Source of the DNA: Ceriagrion tenellum
Lineage: Eukaryota > Arthropoda > Insecta > Odonata > Coenagrionidae
Direction of reading: 5' to 3'
Assembly: GCA_963169105.1 (NCBI GenBank)
Contig: OY720633.1
Coordinates: forward strand, 40,068,795 to 40,132,794
DNA: 64,000 bases
Shown here one piece after another: positions 44,524 through 57,829 of the stretch. The notes under the pieces were generated by a model. The model was not told where the DNA came from. It worked only from the letters and a program-made list of their open reading frames with translations, and did no database searches. The position numbers and the translations under genes are program-made. Every line of letters starts with the position of its first letter. The stretch's first letter is position 1.

Positions 44524-47430
44524 CACCATATGACACTTGCCTCCTATTGTGGGAGATATTTCGTAGAATTTAAACCTTTTATATTATTTGATTTTAATTA
44601 CCTTGAACATTACCGCTATTCCTCATAATATGAGCAAGATAAAGGGACTTCTATTTTTATTTGCGGAATAGCATCGTGACGTAATAAAATTTTTCTCTCC
44701 CTCTTGATGTTGGAAACAATAGGAGACTGAATAGGCGGGATAATTGGTGCCCATTAAATTCGGACACCCACCGAGATAATTTCCTCCCTCCGAAGGTGGC
44801 ATTTAGGCTCCAAATTGGTGGATTCAAGCGCCCATTATATTTATTATCTCCTCTTTTTACATATTATCTTGTCCTCTATTGCTACTCACTTGCCCAACCG
44901 CCCGTTCTTCACTTCCCATCGTTCTCTTCCTCCTGTAGCGCGCCCCCGGCCTCTCATCCCTCTTCCGAGTCCCTGAGATCTCTTATCCAAGCTCACCGAT
45001 TCTCTCTCTCCCAGTATGCACGCCTTTCAAGAGTATCCTTGTTTCCTCCGCTCCTTCCTCCCCTTGTCGCCGTAATCCTTTACACCGAGGCCATAAACCG
45101 CACGCACTCCTCTCTTCAACTTTTTTCACATCCAACTCCCTCCCCCCCTCCCCCGTCGCCTCCCCGGAGGTCGAATTTTTATCATTCCCTGCTCCTCTAT
45201 CTCCTCCTTTCCCCCATTGCTCCGGCTCCTGTTTCCTCCAGACGTCATTCCCGCTTATTTTAAATCCCCTCTTTCCATCTCCGTGCATACACTCATTCCC
45301 TTTCAATTCCTTTCCCATCCAGTCCTCGTTATAATTCGCCCGTAAAAAAAAGAACTCATCGCTCGTATTCTTTCCTCTTCCGATTTTCGCTCGTCTGTTT
45401 TTTCTCCCCCTCTTCCCACCCGATGGCGCAACCATCCGTCCTTCTCTCCTAGTGTCTCGCGTTCTTCTTTTCCGCCGATATTGAAAATTCGGCTGCGAAA
45501 TCGAGACTTCTCTCTCTCTTTCTCGCGTGAATGAGCCAATTGTCTTAACGTCACTTTATTGTATTTGTCTTTCTGCCTCTTAACTGAGTAGTGTATTTTT
45601 TGTTACAGTTTAAGGATTATCGATCGCTTCAGTTATAATAATTTGCTGCAAATTTTTTATCAATTGAAATCGAACTGATTTGTATTTATCTTGCGTTGCA
45701 TTTTTTCCTTTCATTGAAAATATTGGAGATTTTATGGCGAAAACATTACGTTGTACGATAATTCATTATTTAGTCGGATGATTGATTGGGGGACCCCGTT
45801 GCTCAAAGTCTGCACCCTGAGAATACTTAATGGCTACTGTCTGAGAATACCTAATCACTGCCGACAAAAATGTAAATCTTACATTTAAAATACTCCGAAC
45901 GCAACTTTTCATGACTTAGTCACTGCTAATCTAGTTGTAGTTTGTGTTGCATTGGCACCCTTAAACGCTTGCCTTTATGTCACGCTGCTGTATATATATG
46001 GTGGTTTAATGTCGATAGTTGTAGAGGCCGGTTCTTGTAGGAATTTCTATCATAATATTAAACATAACGTTTTGTGAACTATTTAGCGGATCCTTTATTT
46101 CGACCATTTTTGCTGCACTGTAGTGTCAATATTGTAATTGAGCCCGTAGAGTACTGGAATTATACCGGTGACTGTATAGGTAGTTGGTTTGTAGAAATAT
46201 CACGTTTTTCAAAACTGGAAACTGGGAGCTCTTCGTTTACCTTAATTGGATGTCGATATCGTGCGAGAAACATGTTTTTATAAATCTGACATTGATTCCT
46301 TTTTTCCAATTAAATCCATAGTATCTCATAAAAGGGTAGCTGCATACTGATAACAATATCATTTTATCTGCTTGGAACTTCATTATACTTACTTTCCACT
46401 TGAAGTTATGTACTTCAGTAGCCATTCAACACCATCGAATCACTTATATTTTCCTTTTTTGTCGCGAAGGATGAGGATAACCGTGAACAATATTTGTGTA
46501 TAGAGATTTTATTGTATTGCATTTTGACATATTCCCATGGGACTTGATCCTCATAATGAGCTTTGTGGGCATCATGGGCATGAAGTAATTAAGTAATGAC
46601 CCAGATAGCTCACGACGACGATGGAATTAACATGACTTTGATTTCATCATTTAGAGGTTGGTGAAATTTCTTTTCGTTTGTCATTTGTGGGGCTCTTTCC
46701 AGTCTTATCTTCATCGTTTGAGTTTCCTCCGCCATCGTTGCATCACCACACATTCCTCATTTTCTTACCTTCATTAAAGCCACTCTCTATTCAAATCGGC
46801 ATTATTATTTTTTTGTATCTTGCCCTCCTTGATAACAACCCACTCAGCGTTCATTTCCGAAAAAATCACCTCATTAAAAATTCAGAGGTCATTTGTTCCC
46901 GTGTAATGCGCTCTAGTTCTCGAAGAATTGAACATTACGAGGATGTCATGCTAATGGAATAATGCTCCTGCGAGGGCAAGCGAGAATGTAATGTGTAATG
47001 AATACAGTGAAGAGATGTATATGTAGAAACCAAGATGAACAGCATAGGGCTTGGGGGTATGAATGATTGTTGTTTTTTTATAAACAGGTGCATGCAGCCT
47101 TTCAAACATGGACAGATTAGTATTTCGTCATAAGTTATATTTTTCTAATCTGGGAGTTGCTCCTCGAGGTTTCTAATTTTGTAATGGGAGTGTTCTATTC
47201 TGTTGACAAAATGTAACTTGAGTAGAATATTCCTTTTATATTTTTTATGCCTAAGAAATCTGCTTTGATTTATCCAACTGAAGTGAAGAACTTTAGTAAA
47301 GTACTTGAAAGAAAAGAAAAGATCAAATAAGCATTGACTATGTTAGAAAGGAATGAAAAGTGGCCCCATAAAGACTAAGATGAAGGAAATAGACTTGAAT
47401 AATGGTGAAGAAAGATTTGAAATAACCAGA
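44524..47430. other. no gene; large pyrimidine block at 44850-45520
   Basis: About 670 bp of GC-richer pyrimidine sequence opens long frames on both strands at once (155 codons plus, 150 codons minus), with serine/proline runs on one strand and glycine/arginine/lysine on the other; I read this as composition. Flanks are AT-rich with no recognised features. Confidence 0.5.
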
Positions 47431-47437
47431 TAAACTG

Positions 47438-47600
47438 GATGGAACACGAGAGGATGATAAAGATTGAGAGAGATCAGTATCTAACTAAACAATTTTGGAC
47501 GACCCAGAAAGAGATGGAAAGAGTTCATGTTAGTAGAAAGAACTTCAAAAGAACAGGCTTACAGCCATCAAGGGGAAGTAGAAATCCATCCACTAATTTA
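47438..47600 (+). mobile_element. RTE-type non-LTR 3' fragment
   Basis: One frame reads NWMEHERMIKIERDQYLTKQ and, one base shifted, RPRKRWKEFMLVERTSKEQA. The order (VQRM-E-R---KI, then GRPRKRW) is that of RTE polyprotein C-termini. A single frameshift separates the two parts. The 94-codon open frame covering this region is partly a shifted reading of the fragment. Confidence 0.65.
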
Positions 47601-50600
47601 GTATTCCTAGAAGTCTCTCTATCAATGACGAAGCTGTTACATACCATTATTTTGGGATACACATATTTACAGATTGCCTTTACATTTTCATATTTACAGA
47701 AAGTTTCAACTATGCGCGAGTGATCGTAATATCAATTTATTTATAGAGATTTTCAAGTTATGCCAGGTTAGACGCGCCAAGTAGTCAGAATTACGAGAGA
47801 ACTTAGTCGAGTGGTCAACCCCGCCTTAAGTCCGTGGCTAATTTCTCATTTTCATTGTGTTATTTTTCTTGCAGAAATTTTCGTGTACATCTCTCTCAAG
47901 CTTAGTTGTCATAGTACTAGTTTATATTTTTGGAACATGGAATCAGTGAAAAATATTGCGTTTTTGAAGCTATTCCCTCCTGTAAACATTATAAAGTGTG
48001 TCTCCATGTATCCGTGTCATTGAAAGGCACTCTGTTGTGTATTACCAGGCATGATGCAACGGTATGAGAGTCTGAGGAGGGTACAGATTTTTAGTGATCA
48101 GCTTAGGAACGGGACATTTAATGCTTCTGCTGGAGGGTATCGGTCTAGGTGGAGTAACGTTTTTCTCCTTTTTATACAATCATATGTATTCACTCATGAT
48201 AACCATGATTTCATCGAAGATTATAATGTTTGAACTGCAGCTCATTAATGTATTTCTACAACTCCGCTGGTAAATAATTTTTTATTCGTTCTTATACGTT
48301 CCTGGAATCGTGTGTTAACTGGACAAGAATATGTCATCGTAACCCGAGCCGGAAATGCCAAGCTACGTATAAAGGTCAACTGCGTCTCTCCAACCTGTAC
48401 TCTCTTAGCAGTGTTCCATTCTGGATGGTTTTGTTCGCTGTGAGAATTGAAATTTGTTCAGCTCGTTTTATGTTAAACTCCTTCTCTATTCAAACCCAAG
48501 CACTCGAAGGACTCATTAAATATGCTCAACCACCAGGCAATACTCGTCCTTCCCAAGGGACAAGGCGCTCACCATTTGGTTTTTTCTCACCATTGTCCCA
48601 TTGTAAATTTTTATTTTTAAAAATTGATTATTTTTGTTGCCCATGGAGGGGTTAATTTTTGGAATTCTTGGTATTCTGAGAATGATCACGGCAATTCATT
48701 AAATGTTATTTAACGAAGCTAATTATTAGTTGTTTGCTATGAAGAATCTAGAAATAAATCAGTAAATGCATTTGAAGCTACCCGAAGAGGCTGTTCTCAA
48801 CAAATTGTAGTTTTCTGTTCTCATGTTTCTCACGAGTCATGTGTTTTCTTAATATGAAAAATTTTGTCATATAATTACTAAGATACTTCCTCTTTGCTCA
48901 TGTAGTGGTCAATCTTACATGCATCGATTTGATTGTTCCCCATTAGTTACCGAGCAACGAATTAATAGAGGAAACAGTTTTTCGCACATTTGCTGTGGAA
49001 GCATTCAGAATGTGATTGGCGGCAAGTGGAATAATATCTTTGGAATGAGACTATGCATGTAAAATGTCAGGTCTATCCTGTCCTGAGTCCTGAATGCGTG
49101 ACATACGATCCTAAGACATCTTCTGAATCGGAGGAAAAATCTCAGTGGAAACAATACAAAAGCGACGATAAGTCCCGGAAAGAAGACGGAGATACTTTGC
49201 TGGCGTCGCAGATGTTACTTATGTTTAATATGTTATGGATAAACATATATTTAAAGTGAATAATCAATGTATACTTCTTAAAGATATGTCTAATAATGCA
49301 AGGATTTTGATATTAAAATTATGAAATGGAAAAGAACGATACCTGCGTGCGTTGCTCAATTTTTCTCGCCCCAGTACATTCGTTCCTGGTCGTTTCTGTG
49401 GATGACTTGGAGTTCAAGAAGAAGGGGTGTACATTCGTCATCCGTTTAGGTTAATAATACCACCCTCTGTCTTTTTTATTTAAGATCTTAATCCTTCCAT
49501 GAATGGGTCGAAAGAATGGGGTGCCGGAGTGGTGGGAAAAAGGTTGCCGGCTTAAGGATGAGGAATGGCACGGGCAAGAGGGCGGGGAAGGAGAGGCATG
49601 GGAGACCATTGGAGGGTTATTCTACGGAGGATGGGGCGATGAAGGAATTCCGGAATGGTTTCCTTCCTGGGAGTCCGGGAAAGGGGAGATAGAGGGCGGA
49701 ATACCGGGCTTAAGAGGGTCCAGTGAAGCGGATTTGGAAGACGAGTGGTTCTCTTCGGCTGTTTTTTTTCCGAGGAATCTGAGTGGGTATTGTTTTCTCA
49801 GTTCGAAAAAATTTGAATTTTGGTAAATTTATATCTAGATTGTAGGCTTATTGATGAATGAACGAAGAAATAGTGAAATGATAAGTATAATTCTGTGATT
49901 CCAAGTAAATTTATCTGATACGGAGCCTAGATTCCGACATTGTACGTCAACATCAGCGATTGTACGATGACGAATATAGTTTCAATATTCATTAACGAGA
50001 TGGGAAATGCGTAGGGTTAAGAGTAATTTAGGGAATAGCCAATGGGAAAGGGTCCAATTTTTTTTAAATTTAGGGAAGGTTACGGGTAATTTAGGGAAAG
50101 TTACGGAACACGTAAACGTGTAACGTGTTGCTTATACACCAGGAGCCCTTCAATGTTTTATAACCATTAGTTAGGTAATATAAACGGCAATTTAATGATG
50201 CTTTAGTCTCAAACTATGTCCATAAAGGAATTACCCTCCTATTACAGAGAGAGTTTATAATTTTTATCGGATTAGATAGAAAAAAGCTACTCTTACCCTT
50301 AAAATTTGAAAGTTTGGCACCCCTGCGTCACGGGCTTCCGGTGGTTGAATTAAGCCAAATTTTGTGTACGTTATGTTTGCACCTAAAGAGAAAAATATGA
50401 GGTTTAAGACTATAAATTATAGACACTTTGAAATTTATGCTCTCCATAATGTACGTCTTCATCCGTAACGTTCATTGTCTACTGTCATCACCTAATGACG
50501 ACGCACCACGTCAAAACCTCGGTCGTGTGTTGAACAAATACATTAGAATCGCGAAGTTTTCTCATGTCAAAATTTTAAATTCATTCTACAACTCCCCAAA

Positions 50601-53600
50601 CAATCTATGTTAAACGAACGTATTTTTAAGGTCTTTACGGCAATTTAATGCGATAAGCTTACTGTAACAGCTAGGATAGGAAGTAGAATCAAACCGGAAC
50701 TTAGTTCAACTTGAGGCCGATGTTTTCTTCATAATGGCAACATATTGCGGATATATTCCAGCTAATTAGATCATAGACATGATATTAGAATCCAAGGGGC
50801 CTAAAATTAGTGACATTTGTGTAAAATGCGGCGTAACAAGGACCACCAGTGATTCAAGGAAAAAGAAAATAAACTATTTACAGGTTTAAAATTTCATCTT
50901 TTCAGGAAACAATCGGAGATTGTAGCTGTTCCAATTAATGCTAAACAAACATGCTGGTTAGTTAATTTGTAGCTAATGTGGAAATTTTTTAATTCTTCTG
51001 CGTTGCAGACCGCTATTAAAGGCTCTGCTAGTAAGGCTAGTAAGAATTTTTTTTACGTAATTCTCTAATCTCTTATGTTCGTAGGGATATGCACAGTCCA
51101 GCAATTTACATCATAGATAAATGTTTTCAAATCAGCGCAATCAGTAATGTAAATTAATCTACTGCTACATATTATGCAGATATACATTAACGAGGATAGT
51201 TCATGAAGTATTTATGTTCAGAACCATCTCTCAACTTTTCAAAAGGTAATCCCAGTTTTTTCGAAAAATTGCAAGAATGGGAGACAAACAAGTGAGACAC
51301 TTCATCTCGATTGCTCAGTACTCTACGAAAAGGCGAACTGAAGACAAACAAATGGTCGTGGGATGGAATTATGTCATTATTAAATTTGTGGGAGTAAAGG
51401 AAAACACTTCTTTAAATTCCTCAATTTGCCTGGATGCGTATGCATCACTGTGATATAAGGAACTATCTCGAATGCTCTACAAAACCAACGGAAATGGATA
51501 GAAAATGTTCTTTCAATTCAATCCAATGACCTATTTTTTCGAGTCGAATAACATCAAATGATGTTTAATAGTAGCTTTGCTACAATTGATGTCAAGAGCT
51601 CTGGCTGCTTTGTAAGTGTTATTTTGCGTGAGCAAAATTACAATTGCGTATATGGATCCATTAGTTCGTTTATTAATTTTCGCGTTAAATTCAGTGCATT
51701 GCAGCTGTTTGAGAGCTTAGATTTTTTATTATGACGTAATGGATGTGCAGTTATGATAGTAAAGATACCTCTCATGTCTGTTTTATCTGCATGTCGGTCA
51801 TATAATTGCTTAAAGAGGTAGTAGCATTCTCAATATATTTCTTCATCCTTGTTATGTCGATTACCCTGAGATTTTTTGTGTGCTTGACCTTTGTTGAATC
51901 ATTCAACGGGTTCATTATTTAAAAGGACGTCAAGTTTGCACGCATGACATTTTCCGGCAATCACATGCGCATCAGAACCCATATTGTTGTCTGAGAACTC
52001 ATGTTTAGTGACTCAATGGAAAAAATCACTTGTTTGTGTGTACTTTCTCCTGAATTCTTCTTAATAAGTTCTTGGAGAAAAATTCTTTCTTTTGGAAGCT
52101 TCAAAGTGTCTGCAAAGATATGAAGAACCATCAATGAAGTAGTTTTAATATTACTCCATAAAGAAATGGTTATTAAACGTCTTTACGCAGGGGTCTGTGG
52201 AGGTGGATTAAAGCCTTTGCCTTCCAGACTTTGAATCCTGAGTTTCAATCTTTGCTGCGCTTTTTATCGACGATATATGCCCTTGGTTTCACCATTGTGT
52301 ACACCTTTCACGTTATTGGAGTCCAGCTCCGTGCAGTGCACATGTCGACAAATATTGAGAGCAAATGATGTGACCAATTCTGCGGAGTATTGGCTCTGTT
52401 GCGGCCTGCTTCCTTGATTTTCCTTTTGGTCTTCCTGAGAGAGGATATTGGCATCAGAGAGACTGATTGGAATTGCGGCGTAGATCTTACCCTCACCTCC
52501 GACTTTTTCATTTCGTTGAACGATTTTTGCTTGTTTCTTTTTTGGTTCCAATATGCAACTGAGTCTGAACCTACGACGTTTACTTATTTATGACATTGTC
52601 CGCAATTACGCTGACAGAGACTTTAAGGAAAGCATTTTCAAAATACAGAATGCCTAGAACGTTGTTCCCTTTCTTTTCGTTTTAAGATGGTCTTGGTTGG
52701 ACGTGAATTAAATGAATTGTTTTTATTATCCCTATTTAAAACATTTTTTTTCTGGGTTTTATTTCAACATTTTAGTGTGAGCCATTCTTACATTGAAATA
52801 AGTACCCTCCATAAAAAAATAGTTTTTACTTTCATTCCAAATATTTCCCTAATGAGTGTCGGTTGTACATGAGTTAATTCATGGAATCAATCTCGTACAT
52901 TTTTTTCATTTTCAACTCTTGCTTCTTACGCCATTTGCTCATAAAACGAGCATATTCCATGATTGGGTTTAATTTTTTCGTATCTTTCACTCTAATGTGA
53001 AATAAAAATAACTCTTCATTTATCCAGCTGTGGGAGACAGAATTTGCACTTTCTTTAGTTGTGGGAAACAGAATTTGAACTTCCTTCCTTATTTAACTCT
53101 TTCAGTTCTGAAAACATGCTTGTACGCGGAAGGCTGCGGCGAAGGTACTTTTACGCCCGGGCTCCTTGTATCGCTTCATGGTTACTCGTCAGCCCTTAAA
53201 TGTTTGAAACTAATACATACCCAGAAATAATTTCAATTTTTTTTAGTATTAAAGTCTTTTAAAAATTTAAATATGCTTGCCTTGAATTTTTCCTATGGAA
53301 TTTCTTACTCGAGGAAGAGTTATGAGCGGGCGATTGACTTTACAGCCGTATGATAACTCTCTTGATCGGCAGACCGTGCCGCGGTGAAAGGGTTTAATGG
53401 TTTTACTGCTTACCAACAATAATAGTTACGAATTTATAATTACCACCTCTTAATTAAGTTTAACTTAGAGTTATATTTCATACCTCCTTTATGTAACGTT
53501 CTAATGGTTGGGTCATGGAATGACAATGGTATATTACGAACTTAATTGTCTTCCCACATCCAAGTCGGAACTTTTCAGCTTATCAACAGCTTTTTCTTTC

Positions 53601-53760
53601 ATTTTCTCGGCGGAATCTTGAAGAGCATGCACTGCTGCATCTGACTGTGTGTGAATTTTAGTAGAGTCATATGTTATGCTTAGTTAATGTATATGTTTAG
53701 AATATTCATATCTTATGACGAAGAGGATTATGCGGATTCAAGTGGAAAATAGGGATCGTC
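47601..53760. other. no gene recognised; minor repeats
   Basis: A purine-rich block at 49500-49750 gives a 107-codon glycine/glutamate/tryptophan-rich frame judged compositional. At 50020-50110 the phrase AATTTAGGGAA recurs, followed by an ACACGT/ACGTGT palindrome at about 50108-50131. At 53028-53080 a 33-base unit (GTGGGAGACAGAATTTG type) is doubled. The minus-strand frame 52264-52551 and the others show no motif. Confidence 0.45.
52189..52260 (+). repeat. possible tRNA-derived SINE head (weak)
   Basis: GGGTCTGTGGAGGTGG could be an A-box context and CTGAGTTTCAATCTTTG a degraded B box, separated by tRNA-like distance. No second copy was found in the window. Confidence 0.15.
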
Positions 53761-53763
53761 CTC

Positions 53764-53804
53764 CCCAAGAATTTCTAAGCAAACATTGCTTAGAATTTCT
53801 TGGG
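53764..53804. repeat. 41-bp hairpin
   Basis: Nineteen-base arms (CCCAAGAATTTCTAAGCAA and its complement with one mismatch) enclose a three-base loop. It is one of the tightest palindromes in the window and lies in otherwise ordinary sequence, directly followed by GTAAGTG. Confidence 0.85.
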
Positions 53805-54770
53805 TAAGTGTACTGCAATATTTTCATTTGCGGTGTTGATTTTATTGTTTTGAGTAGTATTTTAAATTTCTTAGATACTTATTTTTTCAATGTCATGAAA
53901 AAAGTCAAATTTTTTTGTCTTGTGCGATCGGGTTTATTTTAGAAATGCTCCGCTTTAGAAATGCTTCTATGCCGAATTTAAGCTCTCGTTCCAAAATTTC
54001 TGATGGATTTGGCTGACAGCCCCCTACTTCATGTAGTTTTTTAACCAATCTATATGGTCGTGAAAATTATAAAAAGCGTTCAGCTGCAAAGTTTTATTTA
54101 TCCATTTGGTGATTAACTCTCAAGCAGTCGTTAATTGTCAGTCAATATCGTGAGGCATTACAGTAATTCTCAACTATGCGACATCAACAACTTGCTATTT
54201 GCCCATCAAAACTGAGCGCTATTGCCTCTCATTGCAATGTTGTCGTAGCGTGAGTCCGCTATCCTAGCTCGGCGCTCTCATTATCCGAAACAGCCATTGT
54301 TACCATGATGTGGCGTGAAAAGAAACACACTCAATGGCCTTCCCTGGAATTGTTATAGTTTTTATGATATGAGGGTCGTCGTTTTGCACCGCTCCATTGT
54401 ACCAACAATAGGTTTTTAGCATCTCATTTCCTCTCGCCCCGCATTTGGGAGTTTTCCTTTGCGAAAACAACTGCTGCGGTTTATCTCGGCTAACAGACTA
54501 TTTGAGGCAGAGTTTAAATCTTCAATCCTTCCAAGTCACTCTTTCATTTCCTTTGGCGAGTGAAATATAATGTCGTCTCATTTCCTTCTTCTCACCTCCT
54601 TGTCTTCGCCCATTAAGAGGCATAAGAGGCTTTTAAGAACGGAATTAATGATAAAATTAAGCTTTAATTCTCTCATTTGTCGAATCGCTCTTTTTCTGGC
54701 TTTCCGTGTACTTTTACGTATTTAGACAACGTGGATGCTCGGTACAGTGTGGGGAAAATATCAAAATCTC
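53805..54770. other. no gene recognised
   Basis: Mildly pyrimidine-rich at 54430-54620; otherwise AT-rich. No motif or repeat end identified. Confidence 0.5.
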
Positions 54771-54774
54771 ACCT

Positions 54775-54910
54775 TTGATGAAAAATAATACTTGGTATTT
54801 TTCCAAAGGTTAATTTTTTTGATACTTATATACGACGCCTATGCGTCGAAATTAGATGCACCATATTAAATAAACCTGTTGAAAAATACCTAGTGCTCTA
54901 TTTCATCATC
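54775..54910. repeat. MITE-like inverted repeat
   Basis: Imperfect arms of about 40 bases: the left contains TTGGTATTTTTCCAAAGGTT, and the right, read as complement, TAGGTATTTTTCAACAGGTT. The centre holds a perfect short palindrome (CGACGC CTAT GCGTCG, 54833-54848). There is no open frame and no obvious target duplication. Confidence 0.6.
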
Positions 54911-55940
54911 ATGAATTTTGTTTAAAAGGTCACGGTTGGACTCAACGGATAACTTCCTTGATGAATATGTAATCCGGCTGTGACCTGTGATACCAAATGT
55001 CATTTCTGTTGGTTGGTCTGTATTTCGAGGAGGCCGCCTACAATGGAGGTCGTTTTTCGCGGGTAAGGGTGGGTGGGTTGGTCATTATGGGTGAAATTAT
55101 ATTTTGGGTAGATAGTAAGAGTAGAGGGAAACAGCGTCGGCATAAAGCTGCCTTCGGCGCAGTACGACTCGTGGATCATCGACCCTTCTGACCGATGAAA
55201 AGCTGTGCTTGAAGTGCCTACAGCGTCGCATCCGCATGACACCAAATGGGGGATTGGTATTCATACATACATGAGTACCCAACCCACCCTTGTCTATCAG
55301 AGTAGACACATATAAGGTAGTTGGGCGGTAATTGTGCCTTAAAGATTGCATATTTTAATAACTTTTCAAGAGCGTCAAAAATAATCATTGGAATACACGC
55401 CACTTACGTATATCTGTTTATATGGTAAAATAACCATGCTCATAGTTGTATAAAGGACGCAAGAATTATATTAAAAATCTCGTCCAAATGAAACAAAGTT
55501 ATCGCTTGGAATTACAGTACGGTATTCAAAATTTGAATGAAAACATACATAAATACGTGAATTTTTACTCAAAATGATACCTTGATGCAGCCACCATATT
55601 ATATTCATGAGAAATGTATTTTTTCGCGATAAGAAGATAATCTTCACTCATGTAATCAAATTATTTTGAATAAAAAAGAAATTATCCCAAATAATAGCGT
55701 TAAAACTGTTTAAAATTTTCCAGAAACTAAATTGGTGACATGTAATTTTTTCACTTTTATTTATACATGTTACATATTAGGACAGGCATGCAAAGTTTCA
55801 AGCAAATTTTTTCAGGAACGAAAATCGCCCTAACCACCGTAAATGCTTGATTTTTGGTGTTTAGCCTTTAAAGTTGACTCTGCTTTTATGATTTCTTCCG
55901 TAGTTTATATCCTTTGCGTTATTTGTCTTCTGTCTCTTTT
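54911..55940. other. no gene recognised
   Basis: Overlapping open frames at 54997-55403 on both strands have no recognisable motif. The remainder is AT-rich. Confidence 0.45.
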
Positions 55941-55942
55941 AC

Positions 55943-56160
55943 CTATGCTACACTAATATATTGCTTCGTATGCACCTTCATGCTCTTAAGACTCCTATAA
56001 TTCATTTTCTTACGAGTCTCTCCTACCACAATTTCCCATGGCCTTCTCGGTCCATGACTTTCTCTCATACCATTCAGACCTCTACCATAAATATGTTTCG
56101 TTATGCGACTTTCATCCAATGTCTCGACGCAGCCTGACCCGCGAAGCACGCCTCATTCGC
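55943..56160 (-). mobile_element. RTE-like non-LTR 3' fragment (family D relative)
   Basis: The minus strand reads ETLDESRITKHIYGRGLNGM, RESHGPRRPWEIVVGETRKK, MNYRSLKSMKVHTKQYISVA and a stop at 55943. It parallels the family D fragment at 14759 (ERIDESRITKQIY, GRPRK) and keeps its frame through the final stop. Only the polyprotein C-terminus is left. Confidence 0.8.
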
Positions 56161-56274
56161 GCATAAGCGTTACCGTTACATTAATTTCACTTACTTTCAT
56201 CTACCATTCACATATAATCGCTTCTGATTTTTCTGCAAGTATCTTTTGAGATATAGAGATTCTTCTGTAACATA

Positions 56275-56345
56275 CACGCCGCTTCCCGGATTTGAACCCA
56301 GGTCCTCTGGGATATGAAGCTAGTATTATAGCCGCCATAATTGAA
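56275..56345 (-). repeat. possible tRNA-derived SINE head (weak to moderate)
   Basis: On the minus strand GACCTGGGTTCAAATCCGGG is a good polymerase III B box, and GGCGGCTATAATACTAGC about 30 bases upstream resembles a degraded tRNA 5' end with an A box. It does not fold as a complete tRNA by eye. A tRNA-derived SINE relic is the likeliest reading. Confidence 0.35.
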
Positions 56346-57829
56346 GGATTCCTTGTTCTCATTTTAATTGTTTCCAGAATTAATTTCTGTATACTCTAAG
56401 GGTATGCGATTATGCGTCCAATTTTCCTTGTCGTTTTTAACCACTTGTGCTGGTTTGTGTATATCTACCATAGACTATTAGGTTAGCTTGACCTTCCTCC
56501 CGCTTCATAAATAAGGACTGAATTTGAGGTTTTTTGTAGGGAATTCGGACCTTTTTTCTGTTCTCATTACCTTCGCCGAAGATACACTCTGCAAGTCGCA
56601 AGGTGCGATTTTTATCTCTGACCGGTAAAATGGAATCGCTCGATTACCCTGGAGCGTGGAGTATCGTTTTCCTGAGGACACTTTAGACGAAAGATTGGAA
56701 GGGAAGGAAGGCAGATTACAAACAGGGAATTGGGTTATTTGGACATTGGACTGATAAGATGAGCCCTAAATTCATTATGTTTTAGAAACTGAAATGAATG
56801 GAGAAGAAGGCTACAGAATATAAGATGCTGCAAGCGAAGAAAAAGTAAAGTTCTCTCTTCTGCCTCATTCTGCCGCGAAGGAGAACTATTTGAACCATTC
56901 TTTGGAGTTGATAAATTTTTGCGTAGTTTAATCTAATTTTTAGGTTTAAATCTTGAACTTAAATTGAGAAACTTTTACCGGGAGTAACCGAGTTGTAACT
57001 TACTTGGTATGCTTGAATATTTGATATTTTAATTTACTACTATCCCTTCTGCTGATTCATATGAAACTCTTGCTCTTGCCAGAGTTTTGGGTCTCTCGTA
57101 ACAAACACAAATATTAACAACATGAAGGAGATTACAAGAGATGTAAAGAAGAATGGGAAGATGAGGTTACAACCGTGGAATGGTTGCAGCTCTCTAAGAA
57201 GAAATGACAGAACTGAGGTGGATTATTCATCTCGCAGTTTGTTTCAGACAGCACTGCCGTTTTTGTTACTATCCAAATGTTTACTAATTTGTATGCTCCT
57301 GCTAGGAATAGATGATGAAAAACCTGATTTTTGTTTCGTAGGAAAATGCATATATTTTTTTTACTGTAACTGGAGGTAAATTTTAACTAATTCCTGCGTT
57401 TTACTCCTAACTCCTACTAAGTTTGTATGTTTGTGTGCATGTATGGACCAACCCTTTAAACAGTTTGGATATGGTGCTGAAGTAATATTATTATTGGATG
57501 GCAGATAATGAAGTTAAGTACCAAAGCCACGAATACCTCATTCTTTGCGTGTTTATTGAAGGAGATAGGGGACAAGAAGCCGTTGCGACTTCTGAATTAG
57601 GAGGCGAATAAAATGTGTTAAGTCACCCGGGAGGCCTATCCATCCAAATGATTCGTTGTACCAATAGTAAGAGGTTATTGGCCTCATAGGTCAGGTAAAA
57701 ATGTTTCTGCTCTGGATTTAAACGTGCAAGCATATCTCTTGGATAATGCATTTAATTTACCGAATCAAATGCCTAGATTTTCTGTAGTTTTTCTGGGAAG
57801 TAAAAATTTATTTCTTTCCGTCAATTTGT
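56346..57829. other. no gene recognised
   Basis: AT-rich. The 85-codon frame at 57122-57379 has a basic start and a hydrophobic centre but no known domain, and is not supported as a gene. Confidence 0.45.

Noticed and set aside
44796..45435. 155-codon plus and 150-codon minus open frames
   Set aside because: They overlap on opposite strands in a strongly biased block; low complexity in both readings.
49503..49826. 107-codon glycine/glutamate/tryptophan-rich frame
   Set aside because: A purine-rich block explains the composition; no motif and no splice or regulatory context.
52264..52551. 95-codon minus-strand frame (begins MEPKKKQAKIVQ)
   Set aside because: Composition is fairly protein-like, but no domain, splice site or partner is seen, and the region may be the body of a SINE-like repeat.
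56275..56345. Functional tRNA gene
   Set aside because: A good B box is present on the minus strand, but acceptor and anticodon stems do not form by eye; treated as a possible SINE relic.
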